Assembly: GCA_020793555.1 (NCBI GenBank)
Contig: DQIO01000325.1
Coordinates: 1-24,402, forward strand
Reading direction: 5' to 3'
Source of the DNA: Methanosarcinaceae archaeon
Lineage (GTDB): Archaea; Halobacteriota; Methanosarcinia; Methanosarcinales; Methanosarcinaceae
Length of the DNA stretch: 24,402 bases
Positions 1-8,167 of this stretch are shown here, piece after piece; position 1 is the stretch's first letter; the number at the start of each line of letters is the position of its first letter. A program made the translations under genes and the position numbers. Under the pieces are notes generated by a model that had not been told where the DNA came from, made no database searches, and worked only from the letters and a program-made list of their open reading frames with translations.

Positions 1-46
1 GTTAAGACAATCGATGAAAGTAGGAAGTTGGCAATCGGGTGAAAGA

Positions 47-132
47 CTAGTGTCGTGTCAATCCTACAATGTAGCCAAATATGTCCTCTGCACATCTTAT
101 AACCAGACACTTTGATGTTGACGCGACACTAG
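47..132. repeat. 86-bp mini-element (MITE-like) with inverted ends
   Basis: The segment is bounded by CTAGTGTCGTGTCAA at 47-61 and its near-perfect reverse complement at 118-132 (one mismatch; the match extends two more bases on each side). The right end, read inwards on the minus strand, continues with sequence similar to the element ends at 563 and 24231 (CTAGTGTC, then TCAAC, then AAGTGTCTG). It therefore looks like a deletion derivative of the same insertion element. No coding capacity was recognised. Confidence 0.6.
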
Positions 133-134
133 TC

Positions 135-363
135 TCATGTCAACAACACAATGTCATGGGACGGAAGGGGGTAAGACAGATGCAAAAAACGACGCGACCG
201 CGCAAAAGCGCGGCACGTTTCTACACCATGAACGCAAAATACAAAACGGTTTTCAAGCAGTATCGTATTTAGAGATATGGGAATTGCAGTTTTGGATTTG
301 AGGTTATGGGTTTGGCAGCAGTGGAATCTGCCGCTTGCAGCGGGAACTGATGCTCCGTTTTCT
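135..363. other. Gene-free stretch between element remnants
   Basis: No convincing gene was found. A 63-codon reading frame (81-272, plus strand) runs through the mini-element and continues into a basic tail. It lacks a good ribosome binding site and resembles nothing I recognise, so I treat it as spurious or as the end of a dead transposase. A GC-rich hairpin lies at 198-213 (CCGCGC, loop AAAA, GCGCGG). Confidence 0.4.
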
Positions 364-563
364 TTAGTTTAGGTCAATTGCTGTGACTTTCTTTTTAGCA
401 TCGGCACCCGCATGCACGTATAATTTGCCCGCGTGTGTTCCTAAGTCTGTGCGCTGACGGCACTGTGTAGAAACCGACCGGTCATCTTGGAGTTTAGAAA
501 ATTGAAATTGTGCCATATGACCTATCTTCATAATAAAACACTTGAAAGTTGACTCGACACTAG
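364..563 (-). mobile_element. Insertion-element end, copy A (remnant)
   Basis: Read on the minus strand from 563, this begins CTAGTGTCGAGTCAACTTTC. It aligns over about 170 bases with the plus-strand sequence starting at 24231, including a well conserved block with GCCGTCAGCGCACAGACTTAGG (broken here at 20 bases: GCCGTCAGCGCACAGACTTA). The reading frame is not conserved between the copies, because one has an in-frame stop and small indels. The similarity is therefore a DNA repeat and not a shared protein. A 70-codon frame inside it (364-576) is probably not a gene. The element family was not identified. Confidence 0.6.
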
Positions 564-564
564 G

Positions 565-826
565 AGTTACCCACACAAAATAGCGATGAGCCGGTTAATT
601 GCTGTGCGGGATTTGAATTTTTGAAATGTGCATCGACATTTTATCACTTACTTTCCAGAGGTATATTTTGAGAACAAATCTTTTTCCTAAACATTGAATA
701 ATGCCGGTTGATTGTTGTTTTCCAAATTATAAAACAAATGATTCGGAAAGTGAGTTATCGAAAACAGCTATACAAATACGAAAATTTAAAACAAGATTTG
801 GCAGACATGAAATTGTGGATATGATA
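565..826. other. AT-rich intergenic stretch, nothing recognised
   Basis: This lies between the element remnant and the convergent end of the ubiquitin-like gene. I see only short frames, for example 28 codons from about 738, without a ribosome binding site. There is no RNA gene and no strong hairpin. T-rich runs on the minus strand just past 827 could end transcription of the SAMP-like operon. Confidence 0.4.
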
Positions 827-1039
827 TTATCCACCCGATACTATTCTCAAAATCGTCAGATCGCTTGACATAACCGTTCCATCGAGTGGAACGGCTTGCT
901 CGTCTTTCAATACAATAACAGTTTCTTGATTTATATCAAGCATGTCCAGTAAATATCCGTAGGTAGCGCCGTCTTCAACTTCAATTGTTTGTTCAGAAAT
1001 GCCACCTGCGAGTATTTTTATATTCACTTTTGTGCTCAA
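827..1039 (-). CDS. Ubiquitin-like small archaeal modifier (SAMP/MoaD/ThiS family)
   Basis: The 70-residue protein has the beta-grasp length of ThiS, MoaD and SAMP proteins and ends in the diagnostic C-terminal di-glycine (IVSGG). In this family an E1-like enzyme adenylates the C-terminal glycine. It is then thiocarboxylated to donate sulfur (to tRNA, molybdopterin or thiazole), or joined to lysines of target proteins. The start is a TTG that overlaps the stop of the preceding 41-codon gene (TTGA), so the two are translationally coupled. No E1 or MoaE gene lies in the window, so sulfur carrier and protein modifier cannot be told apart. Family assignment is firm; the specific role is open. Confidence 0.8.
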   Translation of the reverse strand: MSTKVNIKILAGGISEQTIEVEDGATYGYLLDMLDINQETVIVLKDEQAVPLDGTVMSSDLTILRIVSGG

Positions 1040-1161
1040 TCTAAAACTTCACCGCCTTCTCCTTTTAAGTCCTCGAGGTTATCTTTTATCAGTTTATCCT
1101 CCAATCCATCATGTTTTTTGGTTCCTTTTCGCTCAGTATCTCGCTTATGAAACTTTGACAT
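1036..1161 (-). CDS. Small charged protein, 41 residues, unknown function
   Basis: ATG at 1161 is preceded by a strong ribosome binding site (GAGGTGA, about 6 bases upstream). The frame ends in a TGA that overlaps the TTG start of the ubiquitin-like gene. The product is very hydrophilic: basic in its first half (SKFHKRDTERKGTKKH) and acidic in its second (EDKLIKDNLEDLKGEGGEVLD). It has no cysteine and no membrane segment. I do not recognise the family. Coupling to the SAMP-like gene suggests a partner, a substrate or a coupling leader. The good ribosome binding site and overlap make it a likely real gene despite its length. Confidence 0.6.
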   Translation of the reverse strand: MSKFHKRDTERKGTKKHDGLEDKLIKDNLEDLKGEGGEVLD

Positions 1162-1236
1162 TTGACTCACCTCAATAATTAATCAGTCACTATGATTATT
1201 AACGTTTTCGGGATTGATTCTAAATTTCCATACAAA

Positions 1237-1248
1237 CCTTTAAATGAT
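1237..1248 (-). promoter_or_regulatory. Possible TATA box for the small-protein/SAMP operon
   Basis: On the minus strand the sequence reads TATCATTTAAAGG. Transcription would start about 25 bases further on (near 1216), leaving a leader of about 55 bases before the ATG at 1161. A second AT-rich candidate lies at about 1217-1225. This is from pattern only. Confidence 0.3.
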
Positions 1249-1279
1249 ATCAAGTGCGTAATCTGGCAAGTTTCATTAT

Positions 1280-1294
1280 CGGGATGAAATCCCG
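1280..1294. other. Perfect small hairpin upstream of the L15e gene
   Basis: CGGGAT, loop GAA, ATCCCG: a 6-bp GC-rich stem with a 3-base loop, lying in the divergent intergenic region before the likely L15e promoter. It could be an operator or the remains of a terminator. It has no T tract on either side. Confidence 0.3.
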
Positions 1295-1306
1295 TAGGAA
1301 TGTGGC

Positions 1307-1314
1307 TTTTAAGA
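1307..1314 (+). promoter_or_regulatory. Possible TATA box for the exosome superoperon
   Basis: TTTTAAGA-type element in the context GGCTTTTAAGATAATAAAGG. It would place the transcript start near 1336 and leave a leader of about 28 bases that contains the AGGTGA ribosome binding site before the TTG start of L15e. Confidence 0.35.
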
Positions 1315-1363
1315 TAATAAAGGCTGAACCGTGAAACTAAAATGAAACAAAAGGTGAAACAAA

Positions 1364-1954
1364 TTGTCTAAATCTTTTTATGGATATATTAGAGACGCAT
1401 GGAAAAAGCCGGATGAGACTTACGTGCGTGACCTTAGATGGGAAAGACTTCAGGAATGGAGAAAAGAAGGCTCGATCACACGGATAAAACGTCCAACGCG
1501 GATTGACCGTGCACGAACACTTGGCTACAAAGCAAAGCAGGGCATCATTGTCGTGCGTGCAAAGGTTCGCCGTGGTGGAATGAGAAAATCAAGATACGTC
1601 CGTGGACGACGTACCCAGCGCATGGGTAAAAACAAGATGACTACCGGAATGAGTATCCAGAGAATATCTGAAGAGCGCGCATCCAGAAAGTACCCTAACA
1701 TGGAAGTTTTGAACTCCTACTGGGTAGGCGAAGATGGTAAATCCAAGTGGTACGAAGTAATTCTTGTAGATCCAAGTCATCCTGTAATCAAGAGTGACAA
1801 AAACCTTAACTGGATCTGTGCAAACACTGAGAAGGGACGTACATTCCGCGGAAAGACCAGCGCAGGTAAGAAAGGCAGAGGTATGATGAAACGTGGAACA
1901 GGTACTGAAAAGACCCGACCAAGTCTCAGATCAAACCAGAACAGAGGCAAGTGA
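1364..1954 (+). CDS. rpl15e: Ribosomal protein L15e (eL15)
   Basis: The 196-residue, strongly basic protein matches archaeal/eukaryotic eL15 in length and motifs: an N-terminal [11 protein letters not shown], then the [13 protein letters not shown] segment (here [14 protein letters not shown]), an [14 protein letters not shown] basic stretch, the [24 protein letters not shown] block around 115-140, and a glycine/lysine-rich C-terminus. It is a structural protein of the large ribosomal subunit. Translation begins at TTG with AGGTGA about 7 bases upstream. The last codon and stop overlap the GTG start of the next gene (GTGA). It heads the exosome superoperon, as in many Euryarchaeota. Confidence 0.95.
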   Translation: MSKSFYGYIRDAWKKPDETYVRDLRWERLQEWRKEGSITRIKRPTRIDRARTLGYKAKQGIIVVRAKVRRGGMRKSRYVRGRRTQRMGKNKMTTGMSIQRISEERASRKYPNMEVLNSYWVGEDGKSKWYEVILVDPSHPVIKSDKNLNWICANTEKGRTFRGKTSAGKKGRGMMKRGTGTEKTRPSLRSNQNRGK

Positions 1955-2409
1955 TACACCATATAATTTTACGTGTAAACGCACACTCAACTGAAGACAA
2001 GTCCAGGGTCAGAAATGCCTTGGATTTTTTTTTATTGAATTCTGTTGCCAAATCCATTAAGAATGGAAACACTGACGACATCGTTGAGATCGCAAATGTT
2101 GAAGGATATTACAAAAATCCCATATCAACATTAAGTGCAAATATTACACGTAAGCAGGATTGCCTTGCATTTGCAAGGTTTGTTCAGGAAAACATGCACC
2201 ATGGGGATGTGGAATTACTTTGTAGTGAGATGCCGGATCGTCTGGATGAGGATCAGCTTTTTCATTTCAGGCTGGATAAACAGGCAGCTTACTTAAATAA
2301 AGTTAAACTTACATCTTCATCAGATGCGATAACTGTAAAGGTCAAGATCGCTACATTTCCAAAAAATCGGGCACAAGCCGGAAAGATTGTGGAGGAATTG
2401 TTTGGCTAG
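1951..2409 (+). CDS. COG1325-type RNA-binding protein (predicted exosome-associated)
   Basis: The 152-residue protein has the pattern of the archaeal COG1325 family: an N-terminal IIHxI-like strand with HSTED (residues 11-15), a central segment beginning [15 protein letters not shown] (about 56-70), and a C-terminal [10 protein letters not shown] stretch. The family is an RNA-binding fold predicted from gene neighbourhood to work with the exosome or RNase P. Its biochemical role is not established. The GTG start overlaps the L15e stop, and the stop overlaps the start region of the RNase P p30 gene, so it is embedded in the operon. Confidence 0.8.
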   Translation: MIHHIILRVNAHSTEDKSRVRNALDFFLLNSVAKSIKNGNTDDIVEIANVEGYYKNPISTLSANITRKQDCLAFARFVQENMHHGDVELLCSEMPDRLDEDQLFHFRLDKQAAYLNKVKLTSSSDAITVKVKIATFPKNRAQAGKIVEELFG

Positions 2410-3169
2410 ATTACAATTCTATGACCTGAATGTTCATTCCATACCGGACGGCAAGAATCCATCACCAGAAATGGCGGCTCTTGCAAAGCATTTTGGATAT
2501 GCAGGAATTGCAATAACAAATCATTCCAATACTGAATACAAACCATCAGGATTTGAATCAAACGATTTTGAAGTGTTCAAGGGCATTGAGATAGTATCTA
2601 CAAATGCTTCAAAACTTCATGGACTCATTGGAAAATACCGCAATAGTATGGATGTGCTTGTTGTACATGGCGGAAATGAAGATATCAATCGTGCTGCGGT
2701 GGAAAACAGGAATGTAGACATACTGGCACACCCTCAAACACCAAAAGACAGCGGATTGAATCACGTTCTTGCAAAATCAGCAAGTGAAAATGACGTAGCC
2801 ATTGAATTCAATCTTGATGCAATTTTCAAAGGTCGCGGCGGTCGGAGAGTTCATGCATTATCACATTTTAGAAAAAATGTTGAAATTGCAAGGAAATTTG
2901 ACGTGCCGATGATAATTACAAGCAACGCAGCATCACGTTTTGACCTTCGTGCGCCAAGGGAAATGCTGGCACTTGCAGGACTGTTTGGAATGGATAAAGA
3001 TGAAGCCGTATCTGCTTTATCAACTGTACCGGCTGGGATAATTGCAAGGAACAAACCATCATCAGGATTTATTCGTCAAGGAGTGGAAGTTATAGATATA
3101 GATGATATGGATTGTGATATGAACAGTGAACCGGATAATGAAACAAAAGAGACGGGCGGGTCAAATTGA
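2402..3169 (+). CDS. rnp3: RNase P protein component 3 (p30 / Rpp30)
   Basis: The protein has the TIM-barrel-like PHP-type fold of Rpp30: an N-terminal FYDLNVHSIPDG motif, GIAITNHSN (about 40-48), GIEIVS, VLVVHGG, DILAHPQTP, AIEFNLDAI and ITSNAASRFDLRAPREM. It assists the RNase P RNA in 5' maturation of tRNA. I place the start at TTG 2402 because GGAGG lies at 2391-2395, six bases upstream; this gives 255 residues. A start at 2387 would add five residues and has no ribosome binding site. The last 25 or so residues are acidic and hydrophilic. The stop overlaps the TTG start of the Pop5 gene (TTGA), which favours stoichiometric synthesis. Confidence 0.93.
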   Translation: MARLQFYDLNVHSIPDGKNPSPEMAALAKHFGYAGIAITNHSNTEYKPSGFESNDFEVFKGIEIVSTNASKLHGLIGKYRNSMDVLVVHGGNEDINRAAVENRNVDILAHPQTPKDSGLNHVLAKSASENDVAIEFNLDAIFKGRGGRRVHALSHFRKNVEIARKFDVPMIITSNAASRFDLRAPREMLALAGLFGMDKDEAVSALSTVPAGIIARNKPSSGFIRQGVEVIDIDDMDCDMNSEPDNETKETGGSN

Positions 3170-3522
3170 AGATCCTTCCACCTACATTGCGCGATAAAAA
3201 ACGCTATCTTGCGTTTGAACTGATCTGTGAACATGATGTTACGAGAGAGGAACTTATACGTGAGATGTTCTCATGTGTGGGTTCACTTATAGGGGATATT
3301 GGTTCAAGTGAATGCGGCATACGGATTCTTACATTTGAAGATTCAAAAGGCATAATACGGTGTGCGCACACCAAAACAGAGCAGACACGCGCGGCTGTTG
3401 CCACCATTACACATATAGGTGGAGGTGGCAAGAGGGCTGTTGTGCACATATTAGGAATATCAGGTACTGTTGCAGGTGCAACAGAAAAGTATTTAGAAGG
3501 AACAGAAGTATTTACCCTTTGA
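3166..3522 (+). CDS. rnp2: RNase P protein component 2 (Pop5)
   Basis: The 118-residue protein starts with the Pop5 signature LPPTLRDKKRYLAFEL and contains the later G-rich segment HIGGGGKRAVVHILGISGT (about 83-101). Pop5 pairs with p30 in the catalytic-domain subcomplex of archaeal RNase P. It starts at TTG, overlapping the p30 stop, so production of the two partners is coupled. A gap of 163 bases with promoter-like sequences follows, so the first transcription unit may end here or be reinforced by an internal promoter. Confidence 0.93.
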   Translation: MKILPPTLRDKKRYLAFELICEHDVTREELIREMFSCVGSLIGDIGSSECGIRILTFEDSKGIIRCAHTKTEQTRAAVATITHIGGGGKRAVVHILGISGTVAGATEKYLEGTEVFTL

Positions 3523-3586
3523 AAATATAACATTGAACAAACATTGAACATTGGGAAATCTGCTAATAAGAGTGGAATAGCAATTA

Positions 3587-3648
3587 CATATAAATGAGGA
3601 AAGACTATATTGTACGTTACCTATAGTCTCAGTCAAGATCATATATAA
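3587..3648 (+). promoter_or_regulatory. Candidate promoters before psmA
   Basis: Two TATA-like elements occur: TACATATAAAT at 3587-3597 and ATATATAA at 3641-3648. The first gives a leader of about 68 bases and keeps the GAGGAGATG ribosome binding site (3669-3677). The second would start transcription close to that site. One of them probably drives the psmA-to-pcc1 part of the cluster independently of L15e. Confidence 0.4.
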
Positions 3649-3685
3649 TTTATTAGAGTTAACATTTAGAGGAGATGAATTTAAC

Positions 3686-4483
3686 ATGCAAATGGCACCA
3701 CAGATGGGATATGACAGAGCAATTACTGTCTTTAGTCCTGATGGTAGGCTCTTCCAGGTAGAGTACGCCAGAGAAGCAGTAAAGCGAGGTACAACGGCAG
3801 TTGGAGTAAAAGCAAAAGATGGAGTAGTGCTGCTCGTTGATAAAAGAATTACAAGCAGGCTGATCGAAGCCGAATCAATTGAAAAGATATTCCAGATCGA
3901 TGACCATGTTGGTGCTGCCACATCTGGTCTTGTTGCTGATGCACGGGCACTTATTGACAGGTCAAGAGTTGAATCACAGATTAATAGGGTTTCATACGAT
4001 GAGCCAATCGGTGTTGAGGTCCTTGCAAAGAAGATATGTGACCACAAACAGACATATACACAGTATGGCGGTGTTCGCCCTTACGGGACAGCGCTTTTAA
4101 TAGCAGGTGTTGATGATCACAGTCCTAGATTGTTCGAAACTGACCCAAGCGGGGCACTTTTGGAATATAAGGCAACAGCCATCGGTGCAGGTCGAAATGC
4201 AGTTGTTGAAGTGTTTGAAAAAGATTATGATGATGACATGGATATAGAATCTGCTATCATACTCGGTCTTGATGCACTTTACAATGCTTCCGAAGGAAAA
4301 CTCGATGCCGAAACTCTTGAAGTTGGTACAGTGGCACTTGAAAGCAAGAAGTTTAAGAAACTTACATCCGATGAAGTGGAATCCTATGTGTCACAAGTTC
4401 TTGAAATGCACATAGAAGAGGAAGAAGCAGAATCGGACGAAGAAGATGCTGATGAAAAGAGTGAAGATGAAAACGAAGAGTAA
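3686..4483 (+). CDS. psmA: 20S proteasome alpha subunit
   Basis: The 265-residue protein carries the alpha-subunit N-terminal signature [20 protein letters not shown] (residues 8-27), which forms the gate helix, and the [22 protein letters not shown] strand. Seven copies form each outer ring of the 20S core, gate substrate entry and dock the PAN/Cdc48 unfoldases. The beta subunit is not in the window. It starts at ATG with GAGGAG 11 bases upstream. The C-terminal 25 residues are almost all Glu, Asp and Ser, longer and more acidic than a typical archaeal alpha tail; two other proteins of this operon share this feature. Location between RNase P and exosome genes is the known archaeal arrangement. 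Confidence 0.95.
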   Translation: MQMAPQMGYDRAITVFSPDGRLFQVEYAREAVKRGTTAVGVKAKDGVVLLVDKRITSRLIEAESIEKIFQIDDHVGAATSGLVADARALIDRSRVESQINRVSYDEPIGVEVLAKKICDHKQTYTQYGGVRPYGTALLIAGVDDHSPRLFETDPSGALLEYKATAIGAGRNAVVEVFEKDYDDDMDIESAIILGLDALYNASEGKLDAETLEVGTVALESKKFKKLTSDEVESYVSQVLEMHIEEEEAESDEEDADEKSEDENEE

Positions 4484-4557
4484 TATTAACATATACTTAA
4501 ATTGAGTATCACTTTAAAATATCAGATTGTGTTTTAATTATAAGGAAGGTGTTAAGA

Positions 4558-5250
4558 ATGGTATCTCTCGATAATTCTGTAACTGCAAGGCTTAAGAAAG
4601 GTGGTATGCATTTTGAAGTAGCTGTCGATCCGGATGGAGCATTTGCGTTTAAGAGAGGCGAAGATGTCAAGATCGAAGATATCCTTGCTGTTGAATCCAT
4701 ATTTGAAGATGTAAGCAGGGGTGACCATATTGCGGAATCCGATCTTGTTAAGGCATTTGGTACAAGCGAAATATTTGAGATCGCAACCGATATCATCCAA
4801 CACGGTGAATTGCAACTTACAAAAGAACAAAGAAAACACATTCTTGAAGAAAAGACAAAACAAGTTATAAGCACTATTGCACAGAATGCGATCAATCCAC
4901 AAACAAGGACACCACATCCACCGGCACGGATCGAGAAGGCGATGGAAGAAGCAAAAATACATATCGACCCGTTAAAAGGTGTGGATGAGCAGGTCAAGAT
5001 CGTAATGAAAGCGATCCGACCTATTATACCCATCCGTTTTGAAGAAGTGGATATTGCCATTAAAATACCTGCAGATTATGCAGCTAAAGCATATGGTGAT
5101 ATCGCAAGTTTTGGTCAATTGCAAAAGCAGGAGTGGCAGAATGACGGATCCTGGGTTGCAGTTGTTAAGATCCCTGCAGGATTGCAAAATGACTTTTATG
5201 GTCTTGTCAACCATCTGACAAAGGGCGATGCTGAAACCAAGCTCTTATAA
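4558..5250 (+). CDS. Ribosome maturation protein SBDS/Sdo1 homologue
   Basis: The 230-residue protein shows the SBDS features: an ARLKKGGMHFEVAVDPDGAFAFKRGE N-terminal (FYSH) domain, the KEQRKHILEEKTKQVISTIAQNAINPQT helical segment with the PHPPARIEKAMEEA motif at about 120-135, and a C-terminal ferredoxin-like domain (PIIPIRFEEVDIAIKIPADYAAKAYG). It helps release anti-association factor from nascent 60S/50S subunits and is linked to the exosome by gene order. I chose ATG 4558, with GGAAGGTG seven bases upstream; the GTG at 4549 lies inside that ribosome binding site. It is followed 11 bases later by rrp4. Confidence 0.94.
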   Translation: MVSLDNSVTARLKKGGMHFEVAVDPDGAFAFKRGEDVKIEDILAVESIFEDVSRGDHIAESDLVKAFGTSEIFEIATDIIQHGELQLTKEQRKHILEEKTKQVISTIAQNAINPQTRTPHPPARIEKAMEEAKIHIDPLKGVDEQVKIVMKAIRPIIPIRFEEVDIAIKIPADYAAKAYGDIASFGQLQKQEWQNDGSWVAVVKIPAGLQNDFYGLVNHLTKGDAETKLL

Positions 5251-5261
5251 GAGGCTACATA

Positions 5262-6044
5262 ATGAACAAAAAAATAGTTATACCTGGTCAATTTTTATCA
5301 AATGATGTGAAAAATGCTGGATCAGGAACATACGTTGATGATGGTAAAGTATATTCTCTTTTGTATGGAATATTGAATGACAAAAGACGGATCAATGTTC
5401 TACCTTTTTCCGGAAAATACATTCCTTCCAGAAACGATCTTGTCATTGGGAGTGTCATTGTAGTCACTCCTTCAAACTGGATATTTGAACTTGGTTCAGC
5501 GTATGACGGATTACTTCATGTGTCTGAATTCCCAAGACGGATAAGATCTGAAGAAATGAAAGGTGTCATGAATATAGGTGACTCTGCTATCATTCGTATT
5601 AAGGATGTAAATCCGGCAATGAAAGTTGAAATTACCATGCGCGAGAGGGGACTGCAAGTAATCAAATACGGCAGGGTGATTGAGATCATGCCAACAAAAG
5701 TACCGAGACTTATCGGACACAGTGGTTCTATGATCTCAATGTTAAAGAAAGAGACCAATTGCGAGATATTTGTAGGACAAAATGGCAGGGTCTGGATAAA
5801 TGGAAATGACAATGACATGGATCGACTTGGTGAAGCAATTGATATGATTTCAAGCAATTCAAACGCTTCCGGATTAACTGAGATGGTTTTTAAGTTTTTA
5901 AGAAATGAAAGCGATGTCGAAGATGACGTGGATACGAACACAGTTTCAGAAGATGTTGAAGATATACAGGCAAATGATGTAGAAGAAGTGCCTGAAGACA
6001 CATCTAGAAAAATCGACATGTTGCTGGACCCTGAAGATGAATAA
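5262..6044 (+). CDS. rrp4: Exosome RNA-binding cap subunit Rrp4
   Basis: The 260-residue protein has the three-part Rrp4 layout: an N-terminal domain beginning IVIPGQFL, an S1 domain (about 62-128, with GSVIVVTPSNWIFELGSAYDGLLHVSE), and a KH domain (about 135-200, with the IGHSGSMISMLKKET loop). It sits on top of the Rrp41/Rrp42 ring and feeds RNA into it. ATG 5262 follows AGAGG. Residues 216-260 form an acidic tail rich in Asp, Glu and Val. It lies in an operon with the other ring subunits. Confidence 0.95.
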   Translation: MNKKIVIPGQFLSNDVKNAGSGTYVDDGKVYSLLYGILNDKRRINVLPFSGKYIPSRNDLVIGSVIVVTPSNWIFELGSAYDGLLHVSEFPRRIRSEEMKGVMNIGDSAIIRIKDVNPAMKVEITMRERGLQVIKYGRVIEIMPTKVPRLIGHSGSMISMLKKETNCEIFVGQNGRVWINGNDNDMDRLGEAIDMISSNSNASGLTEMVFKFLRNESDVEDDVDTNTVSEDVEDIQANDVEEVPEDTSRKIDMLLDPEDE

Positions 6045-6121
6045 TCTGTTTTCAAGGGTTAGAAGATATAAAGAAGAATGAGAGAAATGAGATAAGTTAA
6101 ATTTAAGTTGGAGAATATATT

Positions 6122-7063
6122 ATGAGTAAACCAGAAAAATTTTTCGATGATGAAGGTTTGCGTCTTGATGGAAGACGTGTCGATGAGATCAGACCAATGA
6201 AAATAGAGGTAGGTGTTCTTTCAAGGGCTGATGGTTCCTGTTATCTCGAATGGGGTAACAATAAAGTATTGGCAGGTGTTTTTGGACCAAGGGAATTACA
6301 TCCACGCAGAATGCAGCGTCCAGATACTGCAATTGTAAGATATAGATATAGCATGGCTGCATTCTCAGTAGAAGACAGGATCCGACCGGGTCCAAACAGG
6401 CGGGCTACTGAGATCTCAAAGGTGAGTCGCGAGGCGTTTGAACCTGTTGTTCTAACACATTTATACCCGGGTGCTGTTATCGATGTTTTTGCTGAAGTAC
6501 TTCAGGCAGATGCCGGAACAAGAACTGCTGCGATCAATGCAGCCACTATTGCGCTTGCAGATGCAGGAATTCCAATGAAAGGACTTGTATCGGCATGTGC
6601 AGTCGGTAAAGTTGATGGTAAACTTGTGCTTGATCTGGGCAAAGATGAAGATAATTACGGTGATGCAGATCTTCCTGTTGCAATGACACAGGATGGAGAT
6701 GTGACATTGATCCAGATGGATGGAAATCTTACACAGGATGAGTTCAAAGAAGCAATGGAACTTGTAAAGGTAGGATGTAAACAGATCCTTGAGATCCAGC
6801 GCGAAGCACTTAAAGATAAGTTCAGTCAGTTCGATAACGAAGAGATCGAAGAAGAAACAGTGGTTGAAGCACCGGAATCTGAAGTTGAGGTCGAAGAAAC
6901 GATTGAAGCTGAAGTTGTCATGACTGAAGAAGCTGAATCTGAAATTGGGGATGAGGTCGAAGAAGATGATGAGAATGACGACGAACCTGATGAATATACT
7001 GGCGACGAACCTGACGAAAATACTGATGACGAAGATGTAGAGGAAGGTGAGACAAATGAGTGA
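6122..7063 (+). CDS. rrp41: Exosome catalytic subunit Rrp41 with long acidic tail
   Basis: An RNase PH-type 3'-5' exoribonuclease of the phosphorolytic ring. The body (about residues 1-238) contains [13 protein letters not shown], the phosphate/RNA-contacting [14 protein letters not shown] region, AGTRTAA (131-137) and the acidic active-site segment [18 protein letters not shown] (171-188). The last 75 residues are a low-complexity Glu/Asp/Val tail not needed for the fold. It includes a tandem 8-residue repeat ([16 protein letters not shown]). At 313 residues the protein is well over the roughly 240-250 of compact archaeal Rrp41 proteins. ATG 6122 follows GGAG. The rrp42 start lies inside its last codons. 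Confidence 0.95.
   Translation: MSKPEKFFDDEGLRLDGRRVDEIRPMKIEVGVLSRADGSCYLEWGNNKVLAGVFGPRELHPRRMQRPDTAIVRYRYSMAAFSVEDRIRPGPNRRATEISKVSREAFEPVVLTHLYPGAVIDVFAEVLQADAGTRTAAINAATIALADAGIPMKGLVSACAVGKVDGKLVLDLGKDEDNYGDADLPVAMTQDGDVTLIQMDGNLTQDEFKEAMELVKVGCKQILEIQREALKDKFSQFDNEEIEEETVVEAPESEVEVEETIEAEVVMTEEAESEIGDEVEEDDENDDEPDEYTGDEPDENTDDEDVEEGETNE
6980..7027 (+). repeat. 24-bp tandem repeat inside the rrp41 tail
   Basis: Two adjacent 24-base units begin GACGAACCTGA at 6980 and 7004 and differ at a few positions. A partial third starts at 7028. They encode the eight-residue DEPDE(Y/N)T(G/D) units of the acidic tail, so the tail may have grown by duplication. Confidence 0.6.
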
Positions 7064-7835
7064 AGTTCTATCAAACCTCAAGAAAGATTATGTTTATAAT
7101 CTAATGCTCAAAGGTCAGCGAGAAGATGGTCGTGCATTTGATGAGATGCGGGATATCACAGTTGAGACCAATGTTATCGATAAAGCTGAAGGGTCTGCCA
7201 AAGTACAATATGGAAATACACAGGTTTTGGTTGGTGTAAAACTTCAACTCGGCACTCCGTTCCCGGATTCACCGGATGTTGGTGTTATTATTACCAGTAT
7301 TGAGCTGAACCCAATTGCATCACCATCTTTTGAATCAGGACCTCCACGAGAAAATGCTATCGAGATGGCTCGTGTAACGGACCGTGGAATTCGTGAATCA
7401 GGCGCAATTGATTTAAAGAAGTTGTGTATTACGGAAGGAGAGAAAGTCTGGATGTTATTCATAGATGTGCATGTGCTAAATGATGAAGGCAACATTCTTG
7501 ATGCTGCATCGATTGGTGCAATTGCTGCACTTATGACTACAACTATTCCGGCCGAACGTGAAGGTTTAGGCGAAAATTTCCCAATGCCAATTCGTGAAAT
7601 GCCAGTCGGTATTTCATTGGTTGACATTGGTGGAGAGTTAATGGTTGACCCCGGACGCAATGAAGAAGCAGTCTGTAATACAAAGATTTCAATCACATCC
7701 AATCAGGACGGTTCGATATGTGCTATGCAAAAGAGCGGTGAAGGTGCATTGTCAGAAGAACAGGTGCTAAAAGCAGTCACTCTTGCATGTGAAAAAGCTG
7801 CAAAAGTAAGAGAGAACCACCTCTTAAAGATATAA
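7056..7835 (+). CDS. rrp42: Exosome structural subunit Rrp42
   Basis: The 259-residue RNase PH-fold protein is the inactive partner that alternates with Rrp41 in the hexameric ring. It shows [61 protein letters not shown] and the C-terminal [18 protein letters not shown]. The start is taken as ATG 7056, because AAGGTGA at 7044-7050 lies five bases upstream; it overlaps the rrp41 stop by eight bases. A GTG at 7047 would fall within that ribosome binding site. Confidence 0.95.
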   Translation: MSEVLSNLKKDYVYNLMLKGQREDGRAFDEMRDITVETNVIDKAEGSAKVQYGNTQVLVGVKLQLGTPFPDSPDVGVIITSIELNPIASPSFESGPPRENAIEMARVTDRGIRESGAIDLKKLCITEGEKVWMLFIDVHVLNDEGNILDAASIGAIAALMTTTIPAEREGLGENFPMPIREMPVGISLVDIGGELMVDPGRNEEAVCNTKISITSNQDGSICAMQKSGEGALSEEQVLKAVTLACEKAAKVRENHLLKI

Positions 7836-7870
7836 GTTGATTGTATTCACAATTAAAGGAGATATTATTC

Positions 7871-8158
7871 ATGGCAAAAAAGTTTACACGAAAAGGACGC
7901 GTGTCCAGATCTGCAGGGCGATTTGGCACACGTTACGGTAGAAGAGACCGAAAATTGATCGCGGATATCGAAGATCGAATGAAGATGCCGCACACTTGTT
8001 CAAATTGTGCACGTCCAACTGTTAAGAGAGTTGGTACTGGAATATGGAAATGTTCCAAATGTGGTTACACCTTTGCAGGTGGAACGTATTTACCAACCAC
8101 AACTGTTGGTCAAACTGTTATGCGTACCGTTAAAAAAGCCACAGAACAGGTAGTATAG
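7871..8158 (+). CDS. rpl37ae: Ribosomal protein L37Ae (eL43)
   Basis: The 95-residue basic protein has the C4 zinc ribbon of L37Ae: C43, C46, C61 and C64 in CSNC...CSKC, with the following GYTFAGGTY motif, and an N-terminal basic stretch ([23 protein letters not shown]). I chose ATG 7871, with AAAGGAG nine bases upstream; a longer frame from 7841 adds non-conserved residues. It lies 35 bases after rrp42 and nine bases before rpoP, the usual order in this superoperon. Confidence 0.95.
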   Translation: MAKKFTRKGRVSRSAGRFGTRYGRRDRKLIADIEDRMKMPHTCSNCARPTVKRVGTGIWKCSKCGYTFAGGTYLPTTTVGQTVMRTVKKATEQVV

Positions 8159-8167
8159 TAGGTAATT

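Noticed and set aside
364..576. 70-codon frame as a real protein gene
   Set aside because: The homologous DNA at 24231 has stops and shifts in that frame, so the similarity is at DNA level only.
1280..1326. Possible C/D box small RNA (GGGATGA ... CTGA) upstream of L15e
   Set aside because: The C-box is one base off consensus and there is no C'/D' pair or terminal stem; a plain hairpin explains the sequence better.
3204..4047. Long minus-strand reading frames opposite rnp2 and psmA
   Set aside because: They mirror strong plus-strand genes, have low-complexity Ser/Phe-rich products and no ribosome binding sites.
6461..7081. 206-codon minus-strand frame opposite rrp41
   Set aside because: It is the antisense of the acidic tail and exosome fold, with a Phe/Ile-rich product unlike any protein.
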